Positions 8,439-16,036 of a stretch of DNA of 64,000 nucleotides are shown one piece after another; position 1 is the stretch's first letter; each line of letters begins with the position of its first letter. The stretch covers positions 1 to 64,000 of the forward strand of contig NZ_SRLB01000022.1 of the NCBI RefSeq assembly GCF_004745635.1, in the 5' to 3' direction. Below the pieces are notes generated by a model. That model had not been told where the DNA came from and ran no database searches. It saw only the letters and a list, made by a program, of their open reading frames with translations. The translations under genes were made by a program, and so were the position numbers. The DNA is from Methylobacterium nonmethylotrophicum (GTDB lineage: Bacteria; Pseudomonadota; Alphaproteobacteria; Rhizobiales; Beijerinckiaceae).

Positions 8439-8948
8439 ATGCTCGTCCTTCGCGCCCTCCCCGCCCTCGCGGCCCTGCTCGTCGGCCTGCCGGCCGCGGC
8501 CGCGCCGGAGGCGGCGGCGGTGTTTCCGATCGAGCTGGCGGAGCCCGGCACGATCGGGCCGCGCCCCCTGCGGCCGGAGGATATGCGGCGCTTAGGCCTC
8601 GCCAGCGACGCCCTGCGGCGGGAGGTGACGAGCCGCGGCCTCGCGCCCGTCGACCTCGCGCCCCAGGCCGCGGCGATCCGGCGCGACGCCCCGCTCTACA
8701 AGTGCGAGGGCTGCGCGGAGAAGATCGCGAAGGCGGCGGGGGCGGTCCTCGTCGTCTACGGCTACGTCCAGCGCAACGCCCCGCAGGTCCTCAACCTCAC
8801 GATCTCCATCACGGAGGCCGAGAGCGGCAAGGTGCTGCGCGGCGGCCAGGTGCTGATCCAGGGCGACACCGACGACACCTGGCTCCACGGCGTGCGCTCG
8901 CTGGTGAAGAACCGCCTCTTCGCCGAGCCGCTGCCGAACCGGTCCTGA
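8439..8948 (+). CDS. DUF2380-type exported protein
   Basis: This 169-residue protein has a signal peptide (LPALAALLVGLPAAAA) and a compact mature domain with YKCEGCAEKIAKAAGA and VLVVYGYVQRNAPQVLNLTI. It looks like the DUF2380 family of periplasmic proteins of unknown function. It sits four bases upstream of the MfnB homologue, so it is probably co-transcribed with the C1-cofactor genes. The two cysteines four residues apart (CEGC) may bind metal or form a disulfide. The functional link to methylofuran or H4MPT synthesis is only by position. Confidence 0.75.
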   Translation: MLVLRALPALAALLVGLPAAAAPEAAAVFPIELAEPGTIGPRPLRPEDMRRLGLASDALRREVTSRGLAPVDLAPQAAAIRRDAPLYKCEGCAEKIAKAAGAVLVVYGYVQRNAPQVLNLTISITEAESGKVLRGGQVLIQGDTDDTWLHGVRSLVKNRLFAEPLPNRS

Positions 8949-8952
8949 TCCC

Positions 8953-9651
8953 GTGCCCGACACACCCCCCACCCGCGTCCGCCTTCTCGTCAGCGTCCGC
9001 GACGCCGCCGAGGCGGCGCTCGCCCGCCGGCACGGCGCCGACCTGATCGACGCCAAGGATCCCGACCGCGGCGCCCTCGGGGCGCTGCCGGCCGACACCG
9101 TGCGGGCCATCGCGGCCGCCGCCGGCGACGGGCTGACGAGCGCGGTGGCGGGCGAGCCGCGGGACGGGCGGGAAGCCTCCGCCTGCCTGGCGGCGCTCGC
9201 CGGCACGGGCGTCGACTACCTCAAGATCGCCTGGGCGCCGGGGCGCGATCCCGCGGGATTGACCCTGCCGGCCGGCGTTCCGGTGATCGCGGTGCTGTTC
9301 GCCGAGGACGGGCCGGACGGGGCCGACGTGCCGGCGCTCGCCGCCGCGGGGTTCTCGGGGGCGATGATCGACACGAGGACCAAGGACGGGCGGCGGCTCA
9401 CCGGCCACCTGTCCCTCGCCCGCCTCGCCGGCTTCGCGGCGGCGTGCCGGGCGCAAGGGCTGCTCTCGGGCCTCGCCGGCTCCCTCGCCCTCGACGACAT
9501 CCCGGCTTTGGCGGCCCTCGGGCCGGGCTATCTCGGCTTTCGCGGCGGCCTGTGCGCGCGGGCCGACCGGACCGGCCGCCTCGATCCGGCCCGGATCGCG
9601 GAGGCAGCGCGGCGCCTTGCCGCGGTCCTGCCCCGCGTCGAGGCGGCGTAG
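8953..9651 (+). CDS. mfnB: (5-formylfuran-3-yl)methyl phosphate synthase homologue
   Basis: This 232-residue protein matches the MfnB (DUF556) family, which condenses two glyceraldehyde-3-phosphate molecules to the furan precursor of methanofuran in archaea. In methylotrophic bacteria it is needed for the related methylofuran. Family signatures visible are LIDAKDPDRGALGAL (Lys35 is the likely Schiff-base lysine), DYLKIAW and MIDTRTKDGR. The length fits the family. The start is GTG at 8953, four bases after the DUF2380 gene. A palindromic repeat separates it from the kinase-like gene downstream. Confidence 0.92.
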   Translation: MPDTPPTRVRLLVSVRDAAEAALARRHGADLIDAKDPDRGALGALPADTVRAIAAAAGDGLTSAVAGEPRDGREASACLAALAGTGVDYLKIAWAPGRDPAGLTLPAGVPVIAVLFAEDGPDGADVPALAAAGFSGAMIDTRTKDGRRLTGHLSLARLAGFAAACRAQGLLSGLAGSLALDDIPALAALGPGYLGFRGGLCARADRTGRLDPARIAEAARRLAAVLPRVEAA

Positions 9652-9713
9652 CCGTGCCGGTGTGCGGTTGGGCGTTTCGTGTGCCACCTCGGGCCAGGAT
9701 ATGGCGCGAAACC

Positions 9714-9908
9714 TCCTCTCCCCGCGGGCGGGGAGAGGGCTTCACCCCCCTCGTCGGGGGTGAAGCGAGTGCAGGCGCAGCCGGAGCGAGGGTGAGGGGG
9801 TCTCGACCCGTAAGCCTCCTCCGGAAACACCCCCTCACCCTCGCCCTGCGGGCTCGCTGCGCCGACGACAAGGTCGTCGCAGCCCTCTCCCCGCCCGCGG
9901 GGAGAGGG
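9714..9908. repeat. Long inverted repeat inside the cofactor cluster
   Basis: Matching palindromes CCTCTCCCCGCGGGCGGGG (9715-9738) and CCTCTCCCCGCCCGCGGGG (9884-9907) flank further inverted segments (GAGGGTGAGGGGG near 9788-9800 against CCCCCTCACCCTC near 9830-9843). The whole would fold into a long GC-rich hairpin between the MfnB homologue and the kinase-like gene. It resembles in style, but not in sequence, the repeat at 5591-5707. Confidence 0.75.
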
Positions 9909-9964
9909 GACAGTCCGCGCTTCTTCCTTTATTCAGGCAGCCCTGCACGCGCGGGGTGTGGCGC

Positions 9965-10576
9965 ATGAGCCTTCCTCTCACCGTCGTGAAGATCGGCGGC
10001 AGCCTCGTGGCCGACGGCGCCCGGCTGCGCCGGCTGCTCGGGGCCCTCCCCGACGGGGTCGACGGGCCGGTGGCGATCGTGCCGGGCGGCGGGGCGCTCG
10101 CCGACGCGGTGCGCGCGACGCAAGCCGCCCTCGCCTTCCCGGATCCCCTCGCCCACCGGCTGGCGATCGGCGCCATGGCCGGCATGGCCCGGATCTTCGC
10201 CGCCCTCGAGCCGCGCCTCGCGGTGACGGAGGACCCGGTCGAATGCCTCGCCGCCGGTGGCGTGCCGGTCTGGGATCCCTCGGCGCTGGCGGCCGGCCAC
10301 CCGGAGATCCCGGAGAGCTGGGACGTCACCTCGGACAGCCTGGCGCTCTGGCTCGCCGCCCGCCTCTGCGCGCGCACCTGCCTGCTGGTGAAATCCGCCG
10401 ATCCGGCGCCCGGGGCAGGTCCCGCGGAACTCGCCCGGGCCGGCCTCGTCGACGCCGCCTTCCCGGGCTTCGCGACCCGCTTTTCCGGCGCGATCGTGCT
10501 GCGCGGCCCCGGCGGCGACCGGCTCTGCCGCGACGCCGTCGCGTGCCCCGAAGCCCTGGCGGAGCGCGCCGCGTGA
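9965..10576 (+). CDS. Amino-acid-kinase-superfamily protein of the C1-cofactor cluster
   Basis: This 203-residue protein has the amino acid kinase fold. It starts VVKIGGSL (phosphate-binding loop), then IVPGGGALADAVR and TSDSLALWLAARL, as in uridylate kinase and aspartokinase relatives. In archaea a member of this superfamily, MfnE, phosphorylates the furan-methyl phosphate in methanofuran synthesis. Position next to the MfnB homologue suggests the same role in methylofuran synthesis, which is inference. The start at 9965 gives the loop its usual N-terminal position. The stop overlaps the next start (GTGA), so the two are translationally coupled. Confidence 0.82.
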   Translation: MSLPLTVVKIGGSLVADGARLRRLLGALPDGVDGPVAIVPGGGALADAVRATQAALAFPDPLAHRLAIGAMAGMARIFAALEPRLAVTEDPVECLAAGGVPVWDPSALAAGHPEIPESWDVTSDSLALWLAARLCARTCLLVKSADPAPGAGPAELARAGLVDAAFPGFATRFSGAIVLRGPGGDRLCRDAVACPEALAERAA

Positions 10577-11964
10577 GGGAGCACCTCGTCTTCGTCACCG
10601 GACGCCTCGCCAAGACGCGGCTGGAGAAGATCGCCGCGTCCCTGCCGCCGGAGCGCTTCGCCTGGACCATCGCCGATGCCGGCGTGAAGGTCGCGGCGCT
10701 GATGACCGAGGCGATCATCCGGAACCGGGTCCAGGTGCCGGAAGGCGCGACGCGGGTCATCCTGCCCGGGCGCTGCCGGGCCGACACGGCGGCGCTTTCG
10801 GCCCATTTCGGCCTGCCGGTCGAGCGCGGGCCGGACGAGATCGTCGACCTGCCGGTCTTCCTCGGCCTTGCCGGGCGCAAGGTCGACCTCTCGCGCCACG
10901 CCGTGCGGATCTTCTCCGAGATCGTCGACGCGCCGCGGCTGTCGCCGGAGGCAATCCTCGTCCGGGCGAAGGACCTCGCCGGCCGCGGGGCCGACGTGAT
11001 CGATCTCGGCGGGCTGCCCGACACCCCCTTCCCGCACCTCGCCGACAGCGTGCGGCTGCTGAAATCCGAGGGCTTGCGGGTCAGCGTCGATTCGTTCTCG
11101 ATCGACGAATTGCGCCAGGGGGCGCAGGCGGGGGCCGACTTCCTGCTCAGCCTCAACGAGGAGACCCTCGACCTCGCCTTCGAGACCGAGGCGGTGCCGG
11201 TGCTGGTCCCGCTGCGCCCCGACGACCTGCCCTCCCTCGACCGGGCGATCGACCGGATGCAGCGGGCGGGCCGCCCGTTCATCGCCGACCCGATCCTCGA
11301 GCCGATCCATTTCGGCTTCGCCGCCTCGCTGGTGCGCTACCACGAGACCCGGCGACGCCACCCCGACATCGCCATGATGATGGGCACCGGCAACCTCACC
11401 GAGCTCACCGAGGCCGACAGCCTCGGGATCACGGCCCTGCTGATGGGGGTGTGCTCGGAACTGGCGATCGGCAACGTGCTGATCGTCCAGGTCTCGAACC
11501 ACACCCGCCGCACGGTCGAGGAGCACGACGCCGCCCGCCGGGTGATGTATGCCGCAAAGGCCGACGCCGCCCTCCCCAAGGGCTACGGCCGGGCGCTCCT
11601 CGCCCTCCACGACAAGCGCCCCTACACCCAGACGCCCGACGAGATCGCGATGCTCGCCGCCGAGGTCCGCGACCCCAACTACCGCGTCGCGGTGGCGGAG
11701 GACGGGGTGCACATCTACAACCGCGACATCCACAAGACCGGGCGCGACGCGATGGCGTTCTTCCCCGATCTCGGGGTCGAGGGGGACGGCGCCCACGCCT
11801 TCTATCTCGGCGGCGAATTGACCAAGGCCGAGCTCGCCTGGCGCCTCGGCAAGCGCTACGTGCAGGACGAGCCGCTGGACTGGGGCTGCGCCATGGACGC
11901 CGAGGTCGAGGACACCACCCGCTTCAAGGCCCCGGGCCACACCCGCCACAGCGGAAAGCCGTGA
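10573..11964 (+). CDS. DHPS-like (DUF6513) protein of the C1-cofactor cluster
   Basis: This 463-residue protein has a pterin-binding, dihydropteroate-synthase-like TIM barrel in its middle (about 115-340, with ADVIDLGGLPDTPFP and LRVSVDSFSIDEL as the two best DHPS signatures). It is flanked by an N-terminal DUF6513 region (VFVTGRLAKTRLEKI) and a C-terminal extension. In methylotrophs such proteins are encoded with tetrahydromethanopterin and methylofuran genes. The exact step is not settled. The GTG start at 10573 overlaps the previous stop. A much longer open frame upstream is antisense-like and was not used. Confidence 0.85.
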   Translation: MREHLVFVTGRLAKTRLEKIAASLPPERFAWTIADAGVKVAALMTEAIIRNRVQVPEGATRVILPGRCRADTAALSAHFGLPVERGPDEIVDLPVFLGLAGRKVDLSRHAVRIFSEIVDAPRLSPEAILVRAKDLAGRGADVIDLGGLPDTPFPHLADSVRLLKSEGLRVSVDSFSIDELRQGAQAGADFLLSLNEETLDLAFETEAVPVLVPLRPDDLPSLDRAIDRMQRAGRPFIADPILEPIHFGFAASLVRYHETRRRHPDIAMMMGTGNLTELTEADSLGITALLMGVCSELAIGNVLIVQVSNHTRRTVEEHDAARRVMYAAKADAALPKGYGRALLALHDKRPYTQTPDEIAMLAAEVRDPNYRVAVAEDGVHIYNRDIHKTGRDAMAFFPDLGVEGDGAHAFYLGGELTKAELAWRLGKRYVQDEPLDWGCAMDAEVEDTTRFKAPGHTRHSGKP

Positions 11965-11968
11965 GACC

Positions 11969-12556
11969 GTGCCGCTGATCCTCGAGACCATCGTGACCAC
12001 GGCCGGAGCCGACGGGACGCTGCACCTGGTGCCGTTCGGGCTGATCGCCGAGGGCGAGGATTTCTGGGTGGCGCCGTTCCGGCCCTCGCCCACCATCGCC
12101 AACCTGGAGGCGGTGCCGTTCTTCTCGGCCGCCGCGCCGGCCGACATCCGGGTGATCGCCGGCTGCGTCACCGGCCGGCGCGACTGGGCGACCGTGCCGT
12201 GCCGCGCGATCCCCGTGCCGCGTCTCGGCGAGGCCTACGGCCACATGGAGCTGCAGGTGGTGGAGGTGCGCGACGATCCCGTCCGCCCGCGCTTCCGCGG
12301 CCGGGTGGTGCACGCGCAGGCGCATCGCCCGTTCCTCGGCTACAACCGGGGCTCGAGCGCGGTCCTGGAGGCGGCGATCCTGTCGACGCGGCTCCACATG
12401 CTGAACCCCGACACGGTGCTGGCGGAGCTGCGCCACCACCGCGTCGCCGTCGAGAAGACCGCCGGGCCCGCCGAGCGCGAAGCCTGGAACTGGATCGCCC
12501 AGAAGGTCGCCGCCGCCCTGCCCGAGGCGGCGTCCCTCGCGGTCGATGACGCGTGA
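11969..12556 (+). CDS. DUF447-family protein of the C1-cofactor cluster
   Basis: This 195-residue protein resembles the archaeal DUF447 family, which has a flavin-reductase-like split beta-barrel (ILETIVTTAGADGTLHLVPFG and FWVAPFRPSPTIANLEA). Such proteins occur in methanogens and in methylotrophs beside H4MPT genes, with no established reaction. The GTG start lies four bases after the DHPS-like gene's stop, making it the last gene of the cluster. A strong terminator begins at the base after its stop codon. Confidence 0.82.
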   Translation: MPLILETIVTTAGADGTLHLVPFGLIAEGEDFWVAPFRPSPTIANLEAVPFFSAAAPADIRVIAGCVTGRRDWATVPCRAIPVPRLGEAYGHMELQVVEVRDDPVRPRFRGRVVHAQAHRPFLGYNRGSSAVLEAAILSTRLHMLNPDTVLAELRHHRVAVEKTAGPAEREAWNWIAQKVAAALPEAASLAVDDA

Positions 12557-12606
12557 GCCCCAGGCAGAGTTGCAGGGTGCAACTCTGCCTGGGCTCTGGT
12601 TTTTTT
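12557..12606 (+). terminator. Intrinsic terminator of the C1-cofactor cluster
   Basis: A hairpin of about 15 bp (GGCAGAGTTGC paired with GCAACTCTGCC, extended by CCCA/TGGG) is followed within a few bases by a run of T at 12600-12606. It begins directly after the TGA of the DUF447 gene. The hairpin is part of dispersed repeat family B, so the operon uses a repeat copy as its terminator. Confidence 0.85.
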
Positions 12607-12653
12607 GCATCATGTTCGCCGCCGAACCGGTGACCACTTCGGCGCATGATGCC
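12564..12653 (+). repeat. Repeat family B, copy 1
   Basis: This 90-bp unit joins a terminator-type hairpin (GCAGAGTTGC...GCAACTCTGC, then T-run) to a second palindromic segment running from GCATCATGTTCGCCGCCGAA to CGGCGCATGATGC. A second full copy in reverse orientation lies at 57246-57335, and the last half recurs at 48773-48801. Confidence 0.85.
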
Positions 12654-12675
12654 GAGCGTTGAGAGGAGACACCCG

Positions 12676-13209
12676 ATGAAGCGCATCCTCGCGGCCGCCC
12701 TCGCCGCCGCCTTCGCGGCGGCGCCGGTCCAGGCCCACGGCCCGACCCGCAAGAAGGTCGAGGAGACGGTGACGATCGACGCGGCGCCCGACAAGGTCTG
12801 GGCCGTGGTCGGCAACTTCCAGGACATGAGCTGGCTGCCGCCGGTCGAGAAGACCGAGGGCAAGGGCGGCAACGAGGTCAAGGCCACCCGCATCCTCACC
12901 CTGAAGGGCGGCGCCACCGTCGAGGAGGAACTCTACAAGTACTCGGCCGAGCAGAAGAGCCTGTCGTACCGGATCAACAAGGTCGACGTGAAGGTGCTGC
13001 CGGTCAACAACTACTCCTCGACGATCAAGGTCGAGCCGGCCGAGGGCGGCAAGTCGCAGGTGGTGTGGGACGGCGCGTTCTACCGCGGCTACATGAACAA
13101 CGATCCGCCGCCCGAGCTGAGCGACGAGGCGGCGGTCAAGGCGGTGAAGGGCCTGTATCGCGGCGGCCTCGACAACCTGAAGGCGAAGATCGAGAAGGGC
13201 AGCTCGTGA
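12676..13209 (+). CDS. mxaD: MxaD-like periplasmic SRPBCC protein
   Basis: This 177-residue protein has a signal peptide (cleaved after VQA) and an SRPBCC/polyketide-cyclase-like domain (VEETVTIDAAPDKVWAVVGN at the first strand, then LYKYSAEQKSLSYRI). Length and architecture match MxaD, a periplasmic protein that helps electron flow between methanol dehydrogenase and cytochrome cL. A GAGGAG ribosome site precedes the ATG at 12676. No other mxa genes are in the window except a possible beta-propeller partner downstream, so it may be a stand-alone paralogue rather than the mxa-operon copy. Confidence 0.82.
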   Translation: MKRILAAALAAAFAAAPVQAHGPTRKKVEETVTIDAAPDKVWAVVGNFQDMSWLPPVEKTEGKGGNEVKATRILTLKGGATVEEELYKYSAEQKSLSYRINKVDVKVLPVNNYSSTIKVEPAEGGKSQVVWDGAFYRGYMNNDPPPELSDEAAVKAVKGLYRGGLDNLKAKIEKGSS

Positions 13210-13252
13210 GAGCCCGACCGACGTGACCGCTTCCTCCCGTCCCGTTCGCAAT

Positions 13253-13389
13253 CTCACCCTGAGGCATCGGCGATCGGAGATCGCGCCCATCTCTGATGGA
13301 CTGACCTCGAAGGGGGGCTCCAGGGAGCGCTGCGACAGCTGGAGCCCTCCTTCGCGGCTGCCGCAGGCGGCAGCACCTCAGGATGAGGG
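13253..13389. repeat. Palindromic repeat family A, copy 2
   Basis: About 137 bp with mirrored ends (CTCACCCTGAGGCA against CACCTCAGGATGAGG) and a centre with CCTCGAAGGGGGGCTCCAG mirrored by CTGGAGCCCTCCTTCGCGG. It lacks the outer CTTAAG ends of copy 1. It separates the MxaD-like gene from the beta-propeller gene. Confidence 0.85.
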
Positions 13390-13399
13390 CGCGGGTGGG

Positions 13400-14395
13400 A
13401 TGAGGGGGATCCTCGCGCCGGCATCCCCGCACTTCGGACGCGCCCCGGGACCCGCCCGGCGCCTCGCCGCGGTCGGTTGCCTGATCGCAATCGCCCTCGC
13501 GCCCCTCCCCGCCCTGGCGGCGGAGGCCTTCGTCACCGCCCAGAACGCCGACGCGGTCGACGTCGTCGACCTCGACGCGCTCACTGTAGTGGCGAGGATT
13601 CCGGTGCCGGGGGCGCCGGCCGGCGTCGCGCTGTCGCCGGACCGGGCCTCCGTCTACGTCACGGCCCCGGAGGGCAAGGCCCTCGTGGTGATCGACGCCG
13701 CGGCGCGGCGGGTCGTCCGGACGGTGCCGCTCGGCGGCGGTCCCCTCGGGGTCGGGGTGAACCCGGTGAGCGGCGCGGTCTACGTCGCCGACTGGTACGC
13801 CAAGCGGCTCTGGGAGATCGACCCCAGGTCCCTCGCGGTGGCGGCCGAGATCCCGGTCGGCACCTCGCCCTCCGGCATCGCGGTGACGCCGGACGGGAAA
13901 TTCCTCCTCGCGGCGGACCGGGACGACGATGCCCTGTCGCTGGTCGACACCGCGACGCGCGAGCGCGTCGCGACGATCCCGGTCGGCACCCGGCCGTTCG
14001 GGGTCACGATCGACCGCGAGGGCCGGCGGGCCTTCTCGGCCAATGTCGGCTCGAACGACGTCTCGGTCGTCGACCTGGGCGAGCGGCGCGAGGTCGGCCG
14101 GGTCAAGGTCGGCGAGCGTCCCTACGCGGTGGCGCTGGCGCAGGGCCGCGCCTTCGTCACCGACCAGTATGGCGGCACGGTCAGCACCTTCGACGCCGCC
14201 ACCCTGGCGCCGGGGCCGCGGCTCGCGGTCGGCGAGTACCCGGAGGGCATCCAGGCGGGCCCGGACGGCCGGACCGTCTACGTGGCGAACTGGGAATCGA
14301 ACACCCTCACGGTGATCGATGCCGGAGCGCTGACGGTGACCGGGACGGTGAAGACCGCGGACGGGCCGCGGGCCTTCGGGCTGTTCCTGCGCTGA
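13400..14395 (+). CDS. Exported YVTN/YncE-type beta-propeller protein
   Basis: This 331-residue protein has a signal-anchor region (AVGCLIAIALAPLPALA) and about seven beta-propeller repeats (VYVTAPEGKALVVIDAA, VYVADWYAKRLWEID, VYVANWESNTLTVIDAG). The ATG at 13400 was chosen because the frame upstream only translates a palindromic repeat. Its place just after the MxaD-like gene recalls the mxaD-mxaE arrangement of methanol oxidation clusters. I infer, without proof, a related periplasmic role. A second propeller of the same general type is encoded in the exporter operon at 5712-6692. Confidence 0.8.
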   Translation: MRGILAPASPHFGRAPGPARRLAAVGCLIAIALAPLPALAAEAFVTAQNADAVDVVDLDALTVVARIPVPGAPAGVALSPDRASVYVTAPEGKALVVIDAAARRVVRTVPLGGGPLGVGVNPVSGAVYVADWYAKRLWEIDPRSLAVAAEIPVGTSPSGIAVTPDGKFLLAADRDDDALSLVDTATRERVATIPVGTRPFGVTIDREGRRAFSANVGSNDVSVVDLGERREVGRVKVGERPYAVALAQGRAFVTDQYGGTVSTFDAATLAPGPRLAVGEYPEGIQAGPDGRTVYVANWESNTLTVIDAGALTVTGTVKTADGPRAFGLFLR

Positions 14396-14528
14396 GACGC
14401 GGCGGGGCGACCCCTTCGCGGATCGGCACCGAGGGGTAGTTCGACGCGAACGGGTTGGTGACCTGTCCGCCCTGCGCGCAGGCCGGGGCGGCGAGGAGCG
14501 TCAGGAGAACCGCCGCGCCGAGCCGCAT
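14307..14528 (-). CDS. Small exported protein coupled to the BrnA-like gene
   Basis: A 73-residue protein with a signal peptide (MRLGAAVLLTLLAAPACA) and a short mature part (NPFASNYPSVPIREG). Its ATG overlaps the TGA of the preceding gene (TGATG), which argues that it is translated. Its last 30 codons overlap the 3' end of the beta-propeller gene on the other strand and read like antisense sequence, so either the tail is accidental or the gene is weak. No family is recognised. Confidence 0.45.
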   Translation of the reverse strand: MRLGAAVLLTLLAAPACAQGGQVTNPFASNYPSVPIREGVAPPRLSAGTARRPAARPRSSPSRSPSALRHRSP

Positions 14529-14794
14529 CAGAGCCCGGCAGCCTTGCGCAGGGCGGCGTTGATGCGCTCCTGCCAGCCCGGTCCGTCCTCCTGGAAATGG
14601 TCGAGCACGTCGCGGTCGAGGCGCAAGGAGACGGTCTCGCGCAGGCCCGGCACGCCCGGCTTGGGCGTGGCCGGCCTGGCGGCGGTCTTCACCTCGGGGG
14701 CGGGCCCCTCCGGGGTCTTGCGGGTCACGGCGCGGAACGCGGCCTCGGCGGCCTGCCGGGGATCGCTGCCGCGGCGGGAACGGTCGAATGACAT
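14528..14794 (-). CDS. BrnA-like antitoxin
   Basis: This 88-residue protein ends in a ribbon-helix-helix-like segment (ETVSLRLDRDVLDHFQEDGP, then GWQERINAALRKAAG), the hallmark of BrnA antitoxins of type II toxin-antitoxin pairs. The N-terminal half is charged and disordered. A GGAGG site precedes the ATG. No BrnT toxin gene lies upstream or downstream, so this is an orphan antitoxin or a regulator of similar fold. It shares an operon with a small exported protein. Confidence 0.75.
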   Translation of the reverse strand: MSFDRSRRGSDPRQAAEAAFRAVTRKTPEGPAPEVKTAARPATPKPGVPGLRETVSLRLDRDVLDHFQEDGPGWQERINAALRKAAGL

Positions 14795-15252
14795 CGGGAT
14801 CCTCCTGCGGACCGCCGTAGCACGGCAGGGCCGGTCCCGGAACCGAGGACCCCACAACGACGAAGGCCCGCCGGCGCACCGACGAGCCTTAAGGGGCAGG
14901 GTCCACGTTTCAGGGTGCGGGTATGGTCGCACGGCACGATTGCGATGGCCGACTCGGCCCCGTACCGTATTCAGCCCGCCCTGAAGCCACTATCCCTGTC
15001 GAGAGTAGTCCGGTGGCGTGTCCTGGTCACCGGCATCGGTATGTGTCGCGTGAGGGCTGCAACCTTGAGATCTCATGGCTACCTCCTCGAGTTCGACTCG
15101 ACGAGGACGATGCTGCCCCTCCGCCGAGGGATGGTCAAGAGGATTTGTAGCCGACTTTTTTGAACTGCCGCGCTGGAACAAAAACCTAAGGATACGTTAA
15201 GGCCGCCGCCTCCAGGCCCTCCGGCCGGGCTCGCGCCGGGCTCACGCCGGGA
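14795..15252. other. Intergenic region upstream of the BrnA-like gene
   Basis: About 460 bp without a convincing gene. The stretch from 14900 to 15180 is less GC-rich than its surroundings and may hold promoters. No toxin gene, RNA gene or repeat is recognised. Short open frames here have no family resemblance and no ribosome sites. Confidence 0.5.
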
Positions 15253-15741
15253 TCACGCCACGTGCAGGATCGCGTCCTTCATCACCCGGGCGACGATGTC
15301 GCAGTTGAGGGCGCTGGCGGCGCAGTGGGTCACCTGGCGGTCGTGGTGGTCGTGGTCGAGGCGCGGGTCGCAGGCGCTGGCCAGGAAGTAGCCGGCATCC
15401 GTGATGCTCATCACGTAGACGTCCGAGGCCTGGCCGGTATGCCGGTTGATCAGCATGAACTGGGTGTAGGCCTGCTCGAAGTCGGGCCGGCCGCGCAAGG
15501 AAGGCCCGCGCTCGATCAGCACGCCGTGGGGCGCGAGCTGGGTCGAGGCCGCCGCCAGCACCTCGGCGGCGATGTCGCGCAGGAGCGCCACGCGCCGTGC
15601 ATCCTCCTCCGAGAGCGGCGCCTCGGGCGCCGGCTCCGGCGTCGCGATGGCCTCGCGCCGGCGCCGCTGCTCCTCGAAGAAGGCCCCGAAATCCGACAGC
15701 ACCACGTCGGGGCACCGGGGAACCGACACGCTCTCCGTCAT
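15253..15741 (-). CDS. Hypothetical cytoplasmic protein, 162 aa
   Basis: No family is recognised. The N-terminus is followed by a charged helical stretch (FEEQRRRREAIATPEPAPEA) and a folded-looking C-terminal half (YTQFMLINRHTGQASDVYVM). Near the end is a His/Asp cluster (DPRLDHDHHDR) that could bind metal. Composition and third-position GC fit a real gene. It is transcribed alone. Confidence 0.65.
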   Translation of the reverse strand: MTESVSVPRCPDVVLSDFGAFFEEQRRRREAIATPEPAPEAPLSEEDARRVALLRDIAAEVLAAASTQLAPHGVLIERGPSLRGRPDFEQAYTQFMLINRHTGQASDVYVMSITDAGYFLASACDPRLDHDHHDRQVTHCAASALNCDIVARVMKDAILHVA

Positions 15742-16036
15742 CGCTGCGCGCTCCTTTCGGTTTCGAGGGCGTTTCGATCTCGTCCGAACCTAACTCCAAT
15801 GGCCACGCAGTCGATCCTCCCCGACCGGCTGGCGCAGTACCGAGGCAGTCTCGCCTCCTCCCGCCCGCGGCCTCGGCACGGGATCACCAGCGATGCGCCA
15901 TGCGAGATCCTGGGCGACGGTCTTGCGCACTTGGCGTCCACCGCGTCAGCCCTGGCTCCGTTGCGCGGCCCCCGAGTGACCCGGACCCGAGTGACCCGGA
16001 GGGGGTGAATTCCGCCCTCCGGGTCTCGCCGTCCGC
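15742..16036. other. Intergenic region with a 15-bp tandem duplication
   Basis: No gene is seen. The 15-mer CCCGAGTGACCCGGA is duplicated exactly in tandem at 15971-15985 and 15986-16000. The region lies 3' of the ketopantoate reductase gene and 5' of the 162-residue hypothetical gene. Confidence 0.6.

Noticed and set aside
9958..11964. A 668-codon open frame covering both the kinase-like and DHPS-like genes
   Set aside because: Only its last 463 codons look like a protein. The first 200 are the wrong frame of the kinase-like gene, and a GTG overlapping that gene's stop is a natural start.
9835..12171. A 778-codon minus-strand open frame opposite the cofactor cluster
   Set aside because: It is antisense to well-supported genes, lacks domains, and has the Gly/Arg/Asp/His-rich composition of complementary GC-rich DNA.
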